From the NCBI RefSeq assembly GCF_047496725.1, contig NC_132972.1, positions 17,457,501 through 17,521,500 on the forward strand: a DNA stretch of 64,000 bases, written 5' to 3'. The translations under genes were made by a program, and so were the position numbers. The notes under the pieces were generated by a model, which saw only the letters and a program-made list of their open reading frames with translations, ran no database searches and had not been told where the DNA came from. The DNA is from Anoplolepis gracilipes. Its lineage: Eukaryota > Arthropoda > Insecta > Hymenoptera > Formicidae. This document shows positions 47,780 to 56,956 of this stretch, piece by piece; within the stretch, counting starts at the first letter, position 1, and every line of letters starts with the position of its first letter.

Positions 47780-48620
47780 TTACATATTGTGACTAAAAAC
47801 TAAAGCTACCAGTTCGCAATCGACGAGTTGATGTTTATTGAAGACGTCGCTGGCGCGTATTACATTTGATACTTCTTTATTATCCGTTATAGTGGACGCG
47901 ATATTGGAGAATTGTGTAAACTTAGTATCAACTGTCTTGGTGATTCTAACCACTCGATCAAAGGTTACATCGATGCATTCATCGAGATCAAACATACGGT
48001 GTAACGTCGGTTCAATCATCATCATGCGTTTAAAGATTCGAGACTTATAAGTTTAGTATCGTTAATCGTATGAACTTGCACTGTTAGCGGTCCAACGCTT
48101 ATAAAATTATAGGTATATTTAGAGTCCTTTCGCAGTAAATCGTGAATATTGCGACGTTGCTCGTAGAGTCCCTTCCACGTTTCGAGAGATAATACCAGTT
48201 CCTTTCCTTGATGATCTCCTATGACAATTTCCACGTAACTCGGTGTACCCACGTTGATACCAATTTCAAGGAATTTGAATTCCGTGGTTGTCAATGCGTA
48301 TCGTCTACCTAGTATACGAATCGCACGACGCTTCAACGAAATGCTGTAGAAAAATAAAATAAAAAAAAAATTAGTTTAAAAACAATTTGTGAAAAAATAA
48401 AAAGAAGTTAAACAAAAACTTACTTGTCACATTTGTTCTCAAACGATGGAGTTTCATAACGACTCGGTACGTAATTATTCACGCTTCTGCTGGGGCCGCC
48501 ACTGTTTCTTTCGACGTAGTACATATTTCCAGATTTCAAAAGTGGACCACTTTCACGAACGGTTAACGCAACACTGACCGTATGAAGAATCCAATATGAA
48601 GAATCAAATATACATGACAC
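47780..48620 (-). pseudogene. Left-arm protein of Polinton C, two exons, frameshifted
   Basis: Exon 1 ends at a GTAAGT donor near 48423 and exon 2 begins after CTACAG near 48343; the joined phase is open (..NKCD / ISLKRRAIRILGRR). Exon 2 continues LEIGINVGTPSYVEIVIGD, LSLETWKGLYEQR and FISVGPLTV; a one-base shift near 48024 leads into MMMIEPTLHRMFDLDECIDV and ends at 47780. There is no ATG at the upstream limit; the first in-frame ATG is at 48527. The protein is conserved in sequence and position in insect Polintons as far as I recall. Its function is unknown. Confidence 0.6.
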
Positions 48621-48813
48621 CCCGTTTTTTCAAAGTAGTGGAGGGAGATTAGTGGTAAATGTGGTGGGAGATTCTAGAATACTTTAGTGCTCTGAAATTT
48701 TTAGGAGAAGGGAGAGACGATACTCGGATAAAAAGAATTCTTAAATGACTCGTGAGGGAGGGAAGGAATGAGGAGGGGGAATAAGAAATAAAATATATTA
48801 GTGTTTAAATATT

Positions 48814-49344
48814 TTATTTTTCTAAATCTTGCAATTCTTTCTGGCGTTGCGACCACCAGTTAAATATTTTGAATACATTTTGTAATGCGCAATTCTTAAC
48901 ATGTTTTCCACATCGTATAGTATTTTTAACATCTAGATTATTTAGAGATTCGATGTCGTCGTAATCAGCATCCAAGGTCTCAATAATTAAATTTTCTTTC
49001 GCATCGTCGCCGAGCATATTAGCAAGCCATTCTCGTTTCTGGCATCCTTTAACGTATACGATACACTGTATTTTATCATCTTCTTCTTCAACTACAGCTG
49101 TTGTAATCAATCGTTTCGCCATGCTGTACGCAACGATTCCATCCTCCCATTGTAGTCCATGATGATTCGCCATCAACCATGAAGCTTGACACTTTTCGGA
49201 TTTTGTAAGGAGATGCCATGGTATAGGACTCCGAAAAATGTAGTGTGCGAGAACAGTTCCTCTTCTCAGCACCGCCACCTCCTTTGCGATGAATTTATTC
49301 AAAACGACAAATCCTTGCAGATCGACAAACGTTGGTACAAACAT
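48814..49344 (-). CDS. QGF-family protein of unknown function, Polinton C (intact)
   Basis: 176 residues from ATG at 49344. Blocks: FVDLQGFVVLNKFIAKEVAV, the LASWLMANHHGLQW-like block, CIVYVKGCQKREWLANML, and a C-terminal C..H..CALQNVFKIFNWW. The same blocks, in order, occur in the Polinton A gene at 29219. The pattern (acidic residue before GF, KE.A, then VYVKG and a Cys/His cluster) suggests an enzyme or nucleic-acid-binding fold, possibly DnaQ-like, but I cannot show the required catalytic residues. It lies between the left-arm and capsid genes on the same strand. An intact frame in a decayed element is notable. Confidence 0.65.
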   Translation of the reverse strand: MFVPTFVDLQGFVVLNKFIAKEVAVLRRGTVLAHYIFRSPIPWHLLTKSEKCQASWLMANHHGLQWEDGIVAYSMAKRLITTAVVEEEDDKIQCIVYVKGCQKREWLANMLGDDAKENLIIETLDADYDDIESLNNLDVKNTIRCGKHVKNCALQNVFKIFNWWSQRQKELQDLEK

Positions 49345-49444
49345 GATAAGATCTCTTTTCGTCAGTTAAGAAGAATGACAACCATCTCGTAACACTCGGA
49401 TTTATATCCTGCTTCCCCTCTCTCTAAATTATTGTCGCAAACAC

Positions 49445-50800
49445 TTAGGTAATTTTGCGCACAACGTTGGTCAACGGGTTGTACTGGATCACGCGATCGT
49501 GTATGATGAGACAGTACGCAGTCGTATTATTAGACACATTCTCCTTACACTTAAATTCCAATCGCACATCCACGGTTGCACTCTTGACCGATTCGTTTTG
49601 TCGAGAACAATCGATGATCACAAACGGACCGTACTGTAGAAACAGTGAGACGGTGAGACTCGGTTCGAGGTACTCGTATCCGTAATAGTTTTTACAGAAA
49701 CGCGCGTACAAAATCGATCATCTGTTTTTATCGAAATCCAGATTCATGTCGTCGTACGGATAACATTCCGAGTTCAGATAGAGTTTCACGTTTGTTAATT
49801 TACAGTCGTCGAATTTACTCGCATCTTCGGACATAACATTCTTCCGGCCTGTCTGCAGAGCAAAGATAACGTATCGTGGTTTCTCCAGCTGAGTCACGGT
49901 CTTAATGGCCCACGAATGCTTGGTTGTACGCTGCAACAGCGGAAACTCGTACAGATTCCACGATCCCATGCTGAGGTAGCGTCCGCTTTTCAGAGCGCGC
50001 AGCATAGACAGCTTTTTAATTTCACTCAACAACACATGTGGCATTCGCCATTGTATCTTGAATATGTTGATCACAGGCTCCAGTGTCGAAGCTCTAAGCA
50101 GACAATTGTTGTCATTGCGCGATCGTATTAAGATCAACTCGTGACGGGCGTTAATTACTATGCATCTGTAATCCTCGCAAAATCCCAATAACATGTAGAG
50201 CGGTACGCAAAAATTAAAGTGTCCATCCACAATAATTGGCTCACTCCAGCCAGCATTTCTCATAATCACGCTTCTATCAGATGATATTGTTATATAGTTT
50301 TTGAGCATACTTGTTATTCTCACGTTTCTATTCCGATCAATCTCCACACCATCGAGTTCGTATCGAATCTCGTCAAACATGAATGCAACGCAATTATTTT
50401 GCAGTACCACATTGGATCCGCCAGCTGGCTTCTTTAATTCTCCCTCGATGTATAAGAAACTCTCGTACGGCAATGTATACAGATCCTGTTGTTGTATGGG
50501 TATTCTTATCTCATCACTGTGTCCGAACGTTGTGTTGGCAAATGGGTTATAGGAGTGAGTCTCAATCTTGACGATGCGATCGTCAAAGATTGGCTCGTCC
50601 GCGATGTTGAGAATGTCAGTCATCGTCCAAATGTTTCGCACCACGAATCCCAAAGATTGTAAAAACACAACGTTTGATGCGTTCAATTTCTTTTTCTTAG
50701 TGCCGGATGATTGGATATTAGCAAATGTCGATGTTGTTGTCGCTGGCGTCGTAAAGATTGTGTTGTCTCTCACGTCTTTCGATCCGTTCAACACGAGCAT
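49445..50800 (-). pseudogene. Double jelly-roll major capsid protein, Polinton C (single nonsense codon)
   Basis: The frame runs from ATG at 50800 to a TAA at 49445, about 452 codons, broken only by an in-frame TGA at 49718-49720. Family blocks are IRIPIQQQDLYTLP, FMFDEIRYELDGVEIDRNRN, LYMLLGFCEDYRCIVINARHE, FKIQWRMPHV, EKPRYVIFALQTGRKN, LYLNSECYPYDDMNLDF, then VIDCSRQNESVKSATVDVR and the ending YNPLTNVVRK. These are typical of the insect-type Polinton major capsid protein that forms pseudo-hexameric capsomers. The N-terminal 40 residues are Thr/Ser-rich. The gene starts seven bases after the penton stop. Confidence 0.82.
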
Positions 50801-50806
50801 CACACG

Positions 50807-51565
50807 CTACTTTTGCCGCCGCCGTACATGCAATCTAATGGTGGTATCTTCTTCTCGAAAATCGAGTAATCGTCCTTTCTGGTCGACAACGCGTAACGTT
50901 AAATCCGTAATGCACCGCACGATGATCGGTAGGTAAATGATGTGCGCCGGTGTTTCCGATATCTTATATCCTGGTGGTACCCTCGGTGAAAATTCGTGTA
51001 TCGTATGAACGAGTTTGCCGTTGTTGTACGCACCCGCGGTCACATTACATTCGACGCGGATAATGTTCACGTTGATAATGTTAATCGGCACGTCCGACTC
51101 GTACCATTTTCGCGGCTGCAGTATACGGTTCGAGAATCCTAGCAGCGATCCAATATTGTTAGGCTTGCTAAAATTTAATCTGTAGGCGCATTTGATCTCG
51201 CACCTCATCGTATTGTAATTAGCGCGGAGCACTATAGGCCATTCTCCAGCCTCAAAGTCATCGTCGTCGTCAGTGTGTTTTTTATCACCATCACGAACTG
51301 TGTGTTGCAAACGTTTTCGTGAAATTGTATGTTTCAAAAATTCATGTATCGCTTGCAGCTCGTACGATCCCTCGGGAATCGTAATTTCTGCATCGTCTTT
51401 GCCAAAGTAAAATTTATTATTCGAGGAATTCACGTTCGATATCGTGTGATAACTTTCAAAATCCGCTAGACCAAGCTCGTATTCACCGCCGCTTAAATCT
51501 ACATTGGGAAAGTAGTTTGCCGCGAGAACGCTGCTCTTTCCAGTCAGCGTGAATGTCATAGACAT
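50807..51565 (-). CDS. Penton-like minor capsid protein, Polinton C (intact)
   Basis: 252 residues from ATG at 51565. It begins MSMTFTLTGKSSVLAANYFP and has GEYELGLADFESYHTISNV near the start, an Asp-rich loop around residues 95-105, and a C-terminal block PPGYKISETPAHIIYLPI..ITDLTLRVVDQKGRLLDF..TTIRLHVRR. This last block is the conserved C-terminus of penton-type minor capsid proteins of Polintons and adintoviruses. It lies just upstream of the major capsid gene on the same strand and would be co-expressed. No breaks are seen. Confidence 0.75.
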   Translation of the reverse strand: MSMTFTLTGKSSVLAANYFPNVDLSGGEYELGLADFESYHTISNVNSSNNKFYFGKDDAEITIPEGSYELQAIHEFLKHTISRKRLQHTVRDGDKKHTDDDDDFEAGEWPIVLRANYNTMRCEIKCAYRLNFSKPNNIGSLLGFSNRILQPRKWYESDVPINIINVNIIRVECNVTAGAYNNGKLVHTIHEFSPRVPPGYKISETPAHIIYLPIIVRCITDLTLRVVDQKGRLLDFREEDTTIRLHVRRRQK

Positions 51566-51594
51566 GTTGACTAAACTGTTTAACGAATACTAAG

Positions 51595-51981
51595 TTAAAT
51601 AGCACAATGTATGTCTTTAAATTCGCGTGCATCGACCGTTCGGAGAAACTGTAAGCACAATTGTCCGTAGATGCTTTGATTATAAGTTTGATAGGATGTG
51701 TGATTATATTCTATTTTTGTCAAATTTAAATATCGCACCAATTCATTCGGCGGTCGAAGATTGCCAAAACTGTCAAAATATATAGCTCGATTCCCCCTCT
51801 TTGCATACGCTACCCAGTGAGTACCCGAGCCTTAGCGTTCTCCAAATTTATGATGCCGCTCTCGTTTCGATATGTACCACCGATCGGTAATGAGTTACGC
51901 ATAAAAACACCTTTAAAATATGGAATGCATACGTTTTGCTAGTTGCAGCAATTGTATGTTGGTAGTTACGCCCTCTGGCAT
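51595..51981 (-). pseudogene. Adenovirus-type cysteine protease, Polinton C (frameshifted, catalytic Cys absent)
   Basis: The ATG at 51981 opens a frame MPEGVTTNIQLLQLAKRM, YFKGVFMRNSLP and RNESGIINLENAK. After a one-base shift near 51825 it continues as SGTHWVAYAKRG, IYFDSFGNLRPP and SIYGQLCLQFLR to TAA at 51595. THWVAY (His) and YFDSFGN (Asp) match the Ulp1/adenain fold used to mature Polinton capsids. In the family the catalytic Cys precedes Gly in the last block; here that position is Tyr (IYGQLC). Both the frameshift and this change would inactivate it. It fills the gap between penton and PLA2 genes. Confidence 0.78.
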
Positions 51982-52017
51982 TTTTAGCGTCTCTTTGATG
52001 TTTTTTTTTCTTCTTTC

Positions 52018-52611
52018 TCATTGAGACTTTTCGTCCGTATTTGTATGACGCGGGATACAATCCGCGACCTTCCATGGCGCGATTGTGACGTAGCTCTCTT
52101 GAAACTGACGTTGTGTAGCTTTTCCATCGTTCACCATCTTTGCTACACCAGCCGCTCCACCAATCAGAGATCCGAGAGCGCCCAACACTGGTAGAATCGG
52201 TAACACACCCCCGCGTTTCGCTACTGGAAGTATTCGTTTTTTCACCGTCTTTTTCTTCGTTTTCGTCTTTAGATCCATACCGAACTTCGTTTTGGTTTTC
52301 ATCGCTGTCCAGACAGCTGTGGCTGCGGCTCTCTCACCGAGAGACGAATCTTTCGCAGTGATGCGAGTTTGCGCCTTTTTGGCGAGTATCCTATCCGCCA
52401 CGTGTCTTTCGGCAAGATCGTTACTCCGAAAGTACACTATATCGTGTTTACGACACGCTGCGTCCAATGGGTTGATACCTCGATCACCTCTAGCCAATCG
52501 TTTTTCTAGCCGCGTGCCCGGACCGCAAAATTGGTATCCAGGAATATGCAATTCGATAGGAAGCGCGTTTATCGCACGATTTAATAAACCTCTGTCTATT
52601 TGCGGTGACAT
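52018..52611 (-). CDS. Phospholipase A2 domain protein with membrane-active C-terminus, Polinton C
   Basis: 197 residues, intact, from ATG at 52611. Residues 25-35 (GYQFCGPGTRL) form a calcium-binding loop and residues 51-60 (AACRKHDIVY) hold the His-Asp pair of secreted or parvovirus-type PLA2. Residues about 114-128 are Lys-rich, like a nuclear signal. Residues about 130-155 (RGGVLPILPVLGALGSLIGG) are hydrophobic and Gly-rich, then ATQRQFQE. Parvoviral PLA2 acts on endosomal membranes during entry. By analogy this would be a virion component, which is inference. Key catalytic residues are present. It sits in the capsid gene cluster on the same strand. Confidence 0.8.
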   Translation of the reverse strand: MSPQIDRGLLNRAINALPIELHIPGYQFCGPGTRLEKRLARGDRGINPLDAACRKHDIVYFRSNDLAERHVADRILAKKAQTRITAKDSSLGERAAATAVWTAMKTKTKFGMDLKTKTKKKTVKKRILPVAKRGGVLPILPVLGALGSLIGGAAGVAKMVNDGKATQRQFQESYVTIAPWKVADCIPRHTNTDEKSQ

Positions 52612-52677
52612 TCACGACAAATTTATCGCACGATTTAATAGACCTTTACTTATTTGCGTTGACATTCACGACAATCT
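52563..52677. repeat. 58-bp direct duplication across the PLA2 start codon
   Basis: TTTATCGCACGATTTAATA.. and ..GTTGACATTCACGACAA-like sequence occurs twice in tandem (52567-52620 and 52621-52677). The second copy gives an upstream ATG and about 17 codons resembling the PLA2 N-terminus before a stop, so it acts as an upstream ORF relic. Confidence 0.8.
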
Positions 52678-52679
52678 TA

Positions 52680-52913
52680 TCATTGGCGCTGGACCGTCAA
52701 TTTGCGTTTATTGCCACGTTGTTGATTGTAATGTTCGAAACAGCGACGATAGGTCTGAACCTCCGAATCCGCCTTTATGTATTCCGGAAGTTTGTCCCAC
52801 ACGTAGTGAACGTGATTGCCACACATTCGCAATAAAACTGCTTTAGATACAAACTGTAGCTGTTCGGCACTCAAATCGAGAATATCGTAAGGACTTGATA
52901 GCAGGACAAACAT
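52680..52913 (-). CDS. Small conserved Polinton protein (WDKLPEYIKAD)
   Basis: 77 residues from ATG at 52913 (MFVLLSSPYDILDLSAEQL); a longer in-frame extension upstream to 53030 would overlap the divergent ATPase gene, so I prefer 52913. The core RMCGNHVHYVWDKLPEYIKAD with a following RRCFEHYN recurs in insect Polintons. The Cys/His content hints at metal binding. No function is known. It is divergent from the ATPase by about 78 bases, so the two may share a promoter. Confidence 0.6.
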   Translation of the reverse strand: MFVLLSSPYDILDLSAEQLQFVSKAVLLRMCGNHVHYVWDKLPEYIKADSEVQTYRRCFEHYNQQRGNKRKLTVQRQ

Positions 52914-52990
52914 TTTTCCGTTACTCAACACTTTGTAGTTCCGCACAGCTATAAATAGACAGGCGTGCGATCCGAATTGGAAGTGGGAAA

Positions 52991-53698
52991 ATGAAATTCG
53001 TGCGACAACCTTTCGCGATACGCGTGACAAATTACGACGCCAGATTACGCTCGATGGATGACAACGCGAAGATGCATAGACACGGTACGATGCTGCCGAA
53101 TACTATACGCGCAATCGTTTGCGGCCCCTCGAATTGCGGTAAAACTAACGTGTTGATTAGTTTGATAGAAAGCCCGCACGGCGTCCGCTTTGAAAATGTG
53201 TACGTGTATTCAAAGTCACTGCAACAGCCAAAATATCGATATCTGGAGAATTTGTTAACGTCGATCGATGAAATCGGCTATTTTACATTCTCCAATAACA
53301 GTGACGTCATTCCACCGAGCGAAGCACGTCCAAACTCGATTTTCGTTTTCGATAACGTGGCGTGCGACAAACAAAATACGATAAGAGAATATTTCTCAAT
53401 GGGACGCCACCGAACGTCGACTGCTTCTATCTCTGTCAGACATACGCGAGAATACCGAAACATCTTTTACGCGACAACGCGAACCTGCTAATCTTGTTTA
53501 AATAGGATGGCACCAACTTGAAACACGTGTACAACGATTACGTGAATACCGACATGTCATATGAGGATTTCAGTGAGTTATGTCGTACTTGTTGGCAGCA
53601 AAAGTATGGATTTCTCGTGATAGACAAGGATAGCTTGCTTACAAACGGGCGATACAGAAACGGATTTAACGTGTTTGCGATACCACAAAACGATTAGT
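52991..53698 (+). pseudogene. A32-like DNA packaging ATPase, Polinton C (one frameshift)
   Basis: ATG at 52991 (MKFVRQPFAIRV). Walker A is VCGPSNCGKTNVL at about 53120 and Walker B is IFVFDNVACDKQ at about 53340. A frameshift near 53412, just after EYFSMGRHR, is followed in the next frame by CFYLCQTYARIPKHLLRDN, LLILFKQDGTNLKHVYND and a C-terminus ending FAIPQND at 53698. The P-loop, acidic and sensor blocks match FtsK/HerA-type viral packaging motors. The Walker A (PSNCGKT) differs from that of Polinton A (PTRCGKT), in keeping with different families. Confidence 0.83.
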
Positions 53699-53793
53699 CG
53701 TTGCCTACATTCTGTCGTGAGGGGTGAAACGCGAGCGTTCAACACTCTCTATCGATATGGCTGGGAGCGATAATATTTCGCGAGAATGAAAAG

Positions 53794-54837
53794 ATGGCGA
53801 AGAAGATTGCGAAAACGAGCGAATCGATCCGCAAGAAACATCGCGCTTTGAAGACCGGTAACGTCGATGATATCGCGATCAAGACCCATTTTAAACCTAT
53901 TATCGAGCCGCTGCAAAAGATTGTCGACAACTCGTTCACGGTGAAAAATAAGTCGAAGAATAGCGCAAAGATTAAAATCTTACCCATCAAGCGATACAAG
54001 GAGAATGAGAAAGAAGAGGCTAAAGATGAGGAGGTAGAGGAAGAGGAAAAGGAAGATGCGATACCGAAAAAAAGGAAACGATCAGACATTTTACTGTATG
54101 AACCGTCGATAGCCTCTACGCCGTTAGCCGCACCAACAAGCGTAAACGAAGATGTTTTCGAAACCTCGGGCAACATGCTCGAATAATCGTTTGTTCAAAA
54201 CAAGTTACTAACGCCGGAAGGTCAAGAAATGTTGCGGAAGTACTTTGGACCACTTGGGCAAAAGTACATAGGCGCTTTACTCAGTGGCGACAAAAATCAC
54301 GAGATTGATCATGTGTATGGAGTCTATTTTGACAGAAAGAATGAAATGCGACTCGGCAACAAACGATTCAACATCAACAAAGATGACTCTATTATCATAG
54401 ACGACGTGCGGTACATTGGAACGCCATGATTGTACGAGTTGATCTTCAAGAGAATTCCCGATGACGAACTTTACACGAGGGGGGACGATTTGGAAAAATA
54501 CAAGAGCATATTATTGGTCACGAACGCGCATAGACGCGATTATGATGCGCAGGGCCATTTGAAGGGTAACAGGGGGTACAAGTACAAATATATAATTGCA
54601 CCGTTAATGTCGCTCGAATCGAAAAGTACAAAATCTGGAGGGGAGATATCTATGCCTCGCGCTATGACGCTAACCAACAATATGATTGATTACGTGCACT
54701 GGGACGATCCCAACGAACTAATAGATCGGCTACGATTGCTCAACGCTTCGCGCCAAGCTGGTCACAACGCTCACGACAACGAGATCCAGTCGATCATCGA
54801 GGAACTTCGCGAAGCAGGAATTATTATAAATTAAATG
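53794..54837 (+). pseudogene. DUF8207-like protein, Polinton C (two nonsense codons)
   Basis: One continuous frame from ATG at 53794 is broken by TAA at 54184 and TGA at 54427. The N-terminus is a basic coiled-coil-like segment, then an acidic stretch (KDEEVEEEEKED) and KKRKR. The conserved domain reads FGPLGQKYIGALLSGD, DHVYGVYFDRKNEMRLG, DDSIIIDDVRYIGTP, YELIFKRIPDDELYT and LEKYKSILLVTNAHRRDYD. This is the domain named DUF8207 in insect repetitive proteins, as I recall it. The function is unknown. It precedes the fibre-like gene and integrase on plus. Confidence 0.7.
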
Positions 54838-54901
54838 GTGTCTCGACAAAACTAATCAGTCGATCAGCGTTGCGTGACACTTTACGAAGCATCAGAAAAA
54901 A

Positions 54902-55266
54902 ATGCCTATCAACAAATTTGGATTATTCGATCCAAGAAATGATGCAACCGGCACAAACACGGTTCTTGGGATAGATTGGTAAAAAGTTATGTGCACGAAA
55001 ACGCTTTGTGTCGCGTCGTTACAGACTTCGATGCAAGGTTACGTAAGATTCGCCGTGTAGCGCAACCAGAGGCTGACACCGATGCCGTCAACAAACTGTA
55101 CGTGGAGTCCTACGTTAAAAGATTAATGAATCGACAGAAAGAATCAGACGAGAAGCTGATTTCGCTTGAGAAGGACGTGCAAGCAATACAGATTATGCTA
55201 AACGAACTTCAACGCCCGGCTAATGCTAACTCAGAAACAGCTATCAACCTAAATGAGCATCAGTGA
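54902..55266 (+). pseudogene. Small fibre/tail-like protein (DADTDAVNKLYV type), Polinton C
   Basis: An ATG at 54902 (MPINKFGLFDPRND) leads to a stop near 54980. Coding resumes in another frame with FDARLRKIRRVAQPEADTDAVNKLYVESYV and a coiled coil (SLEKDVQAIQIMLNEL). The motif 'P..DTDAVNK.YV' is common in phage and large-virus tail or fibre proteins as an adhesion-module entry. It overlaps the next repetitive gene by a few bases. A surface role is inference. Confidence 0.55.
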
Positions 55267-55842
55267 ACGGGTTAGGAGCGACTATCAAACGGTTATCGAA
55301 CAGCTACGAAGGATTATCGAACGGCTGCGAACAATTATCGAACAGCTACGAAGAATTATCGAACTACTATCTAACTACAATGAGTGGCAGTGGCAGTGAA
55401 CGACCTAGCAGCAACAGCAGCAGCAGCTGCAACAGCTTCGAACGAAGCTATCAGCATCTCAAGCAGGGCTGCGAACGAGGCTACAAACACGTTCTTAACG
55501 GCTACACTCAAGGTTACAAACAACTCAAGAACTCCTACAATCGGTCAAAAGACGTCTGTGAACGAGGCTACGAACGGGTCAAAAACGACTGCGAAAAAGG
55601 CTGCAAACGGGTTAAGAACGATTTTCGAATGGGTGAAGGACGGCGGTGAACAACGCAAGAACAGGTCAAGAACGGCTACGAACAGGTCAAGAACAGGTCA
55701 GAACAAGTCAGAACAAGTCAAGAATAGGTCAAGAACAGGTCAGAACAGGTCAAGAACAGGTCAGAACAGATCAGGAACAGGTCAAGAACAGGTCAGAACA
55801 GGTCAAGAACGGCTATTAAAGGCGATAAACAAAAATGAGTGA
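55263..55842 (+). CDS. Heptad-repeat protein encoded by 21-bp repeats, grading into a minisatellite
   Basis: 55290-55360 encodes repeating heptads such as LSNSYEG, LSNGCEQ and LSNSYEE; 55480-55620 encodes CERGYER-VKND-type units. Both follow a 21-bp period, giving a coiled coil. From about 55660 to 55815 the DNA becomes GAACAGGTCAAGAACAGGTC repeats in which the frame is no longer clearly maintained. Position before the integrase suggests a fibre-like rod extending the preceding protein. It is not recognised as a known family, and no unique start is certain. Confidence 0.45.
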
Positions 55843-55902
55843 AAAAAAGCGAACAACAAACGGACATCGAGAAAAACTGACAAAGCAAAGAATCAACATA
55901 GT

Positions 55903-56805
55903 TTGGAAAGACGACAGTTGGTGAACGAACTGCACGCGCCGGCGAAAAAAAATTTTCCCCGAAGACACGTCATAGTGCGGGGATACGATGATCTGTGGCA
56001 AACCGACATCGTTGAGATGCGTCCGTATTCTCGTTTCAACAAAGGTTACCACTACATACTCACCGTCATCGATGTGTTGAGCAAGTATACATGGGCTGTA
56101 CCACTCAAGAGTAAAAGTGGAAGGGAGACGGCTGATGCAATCGCCAAAATAATTCGAGATAGCAAGAGATGCCCGCAAAACATGCAAACTGATAACGGGA
56201 AGGAATTTTACAATACCGATGTGCAAGGGCTTATACGGAAACATAACATTAATCACTATTCCACATATTCGGTATTGAAGGCGTCTGTCGTCGAGCGATT
56301 CAATCGCACGCTGAAGAACGACATGTGGAAGATGTTTACGCTGAACGGAACTTACAAGTGGATCGACGCGCTATCCCGACTCGTTGCAGAATATAACGCG
56401 CGAAAACATCGCACTATCAATATGAGACCTATCGATGTTACTCCCACGATCGCTAATAGACTTTTAAATACGGTATACAACAGTAAAAATTGCTGCTCCT
56501 GCAAAGTTTAAAGTAGGTAGCCTGGTACGCGTTAGCAAATACAAAAAACTTTTCGAAAAAGGTTACACACCAAATTGGACAACCGAGGTGTTTAAGATTG
56601 TTAAAGTGCAACATACTAATCCCGTAATATATCTACTCGAGGATTATCGCAAAAAATCTATCGCTGGAGAGTTTTACGAGCACGAATTGTCCAGATGTGT
56701 ATCTCGTGGAGAAAGTACTGCGCAGGAGAGGTGACAAGGTTTACGTGACGGGTGGGATTTGATAGTTCGCACAATTCTTGGGTACATAAGGATCATGTAA
56801 TTTAA
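55903..56805 (+). pseudogene. Retroviral-type integrase with chromodomain-like end, Polinton C
   Basis: Catalytic residues lie in LWQTDIVEM (D, about 56000), NMQTDNGKEFY (D, about 56195) and LKASVVERFNRTLK (E, about 56290). A frameshift near 56490 leads to FKVGSLVRVSKYKKLFEKGYTPNW (SH3-like domain) and YEHELSRC. The end reads out of frame as a short chromodomain-like KVLRRRGDKVYV and WVGFDSSHNSW. Upstream sequence lacks an ATG at 55903; the true start may be near 55836. The function is element insertion with a 6-bp duplication. It is convergent with the polymerase gene. Confidence 0.85.
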
Positions 56806-56956
56806 TTTGATAAGAAATACAATGTATTCAATATAAAAATATATGAAGTATTTGAAATATACAAAATCTTTATTAATACATCCTTTCCAATAGTCATTAC
56901 AATATATAAAATATGAAATGTACATACCAGAAAAAAAATCACACACACATTATATT

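Noticed and set aside
50568..50936. Plus-strand frame of 122 codons
   Set aside because: Antisense to the Polinton C capsid and penton genes, which have strong family motifs.
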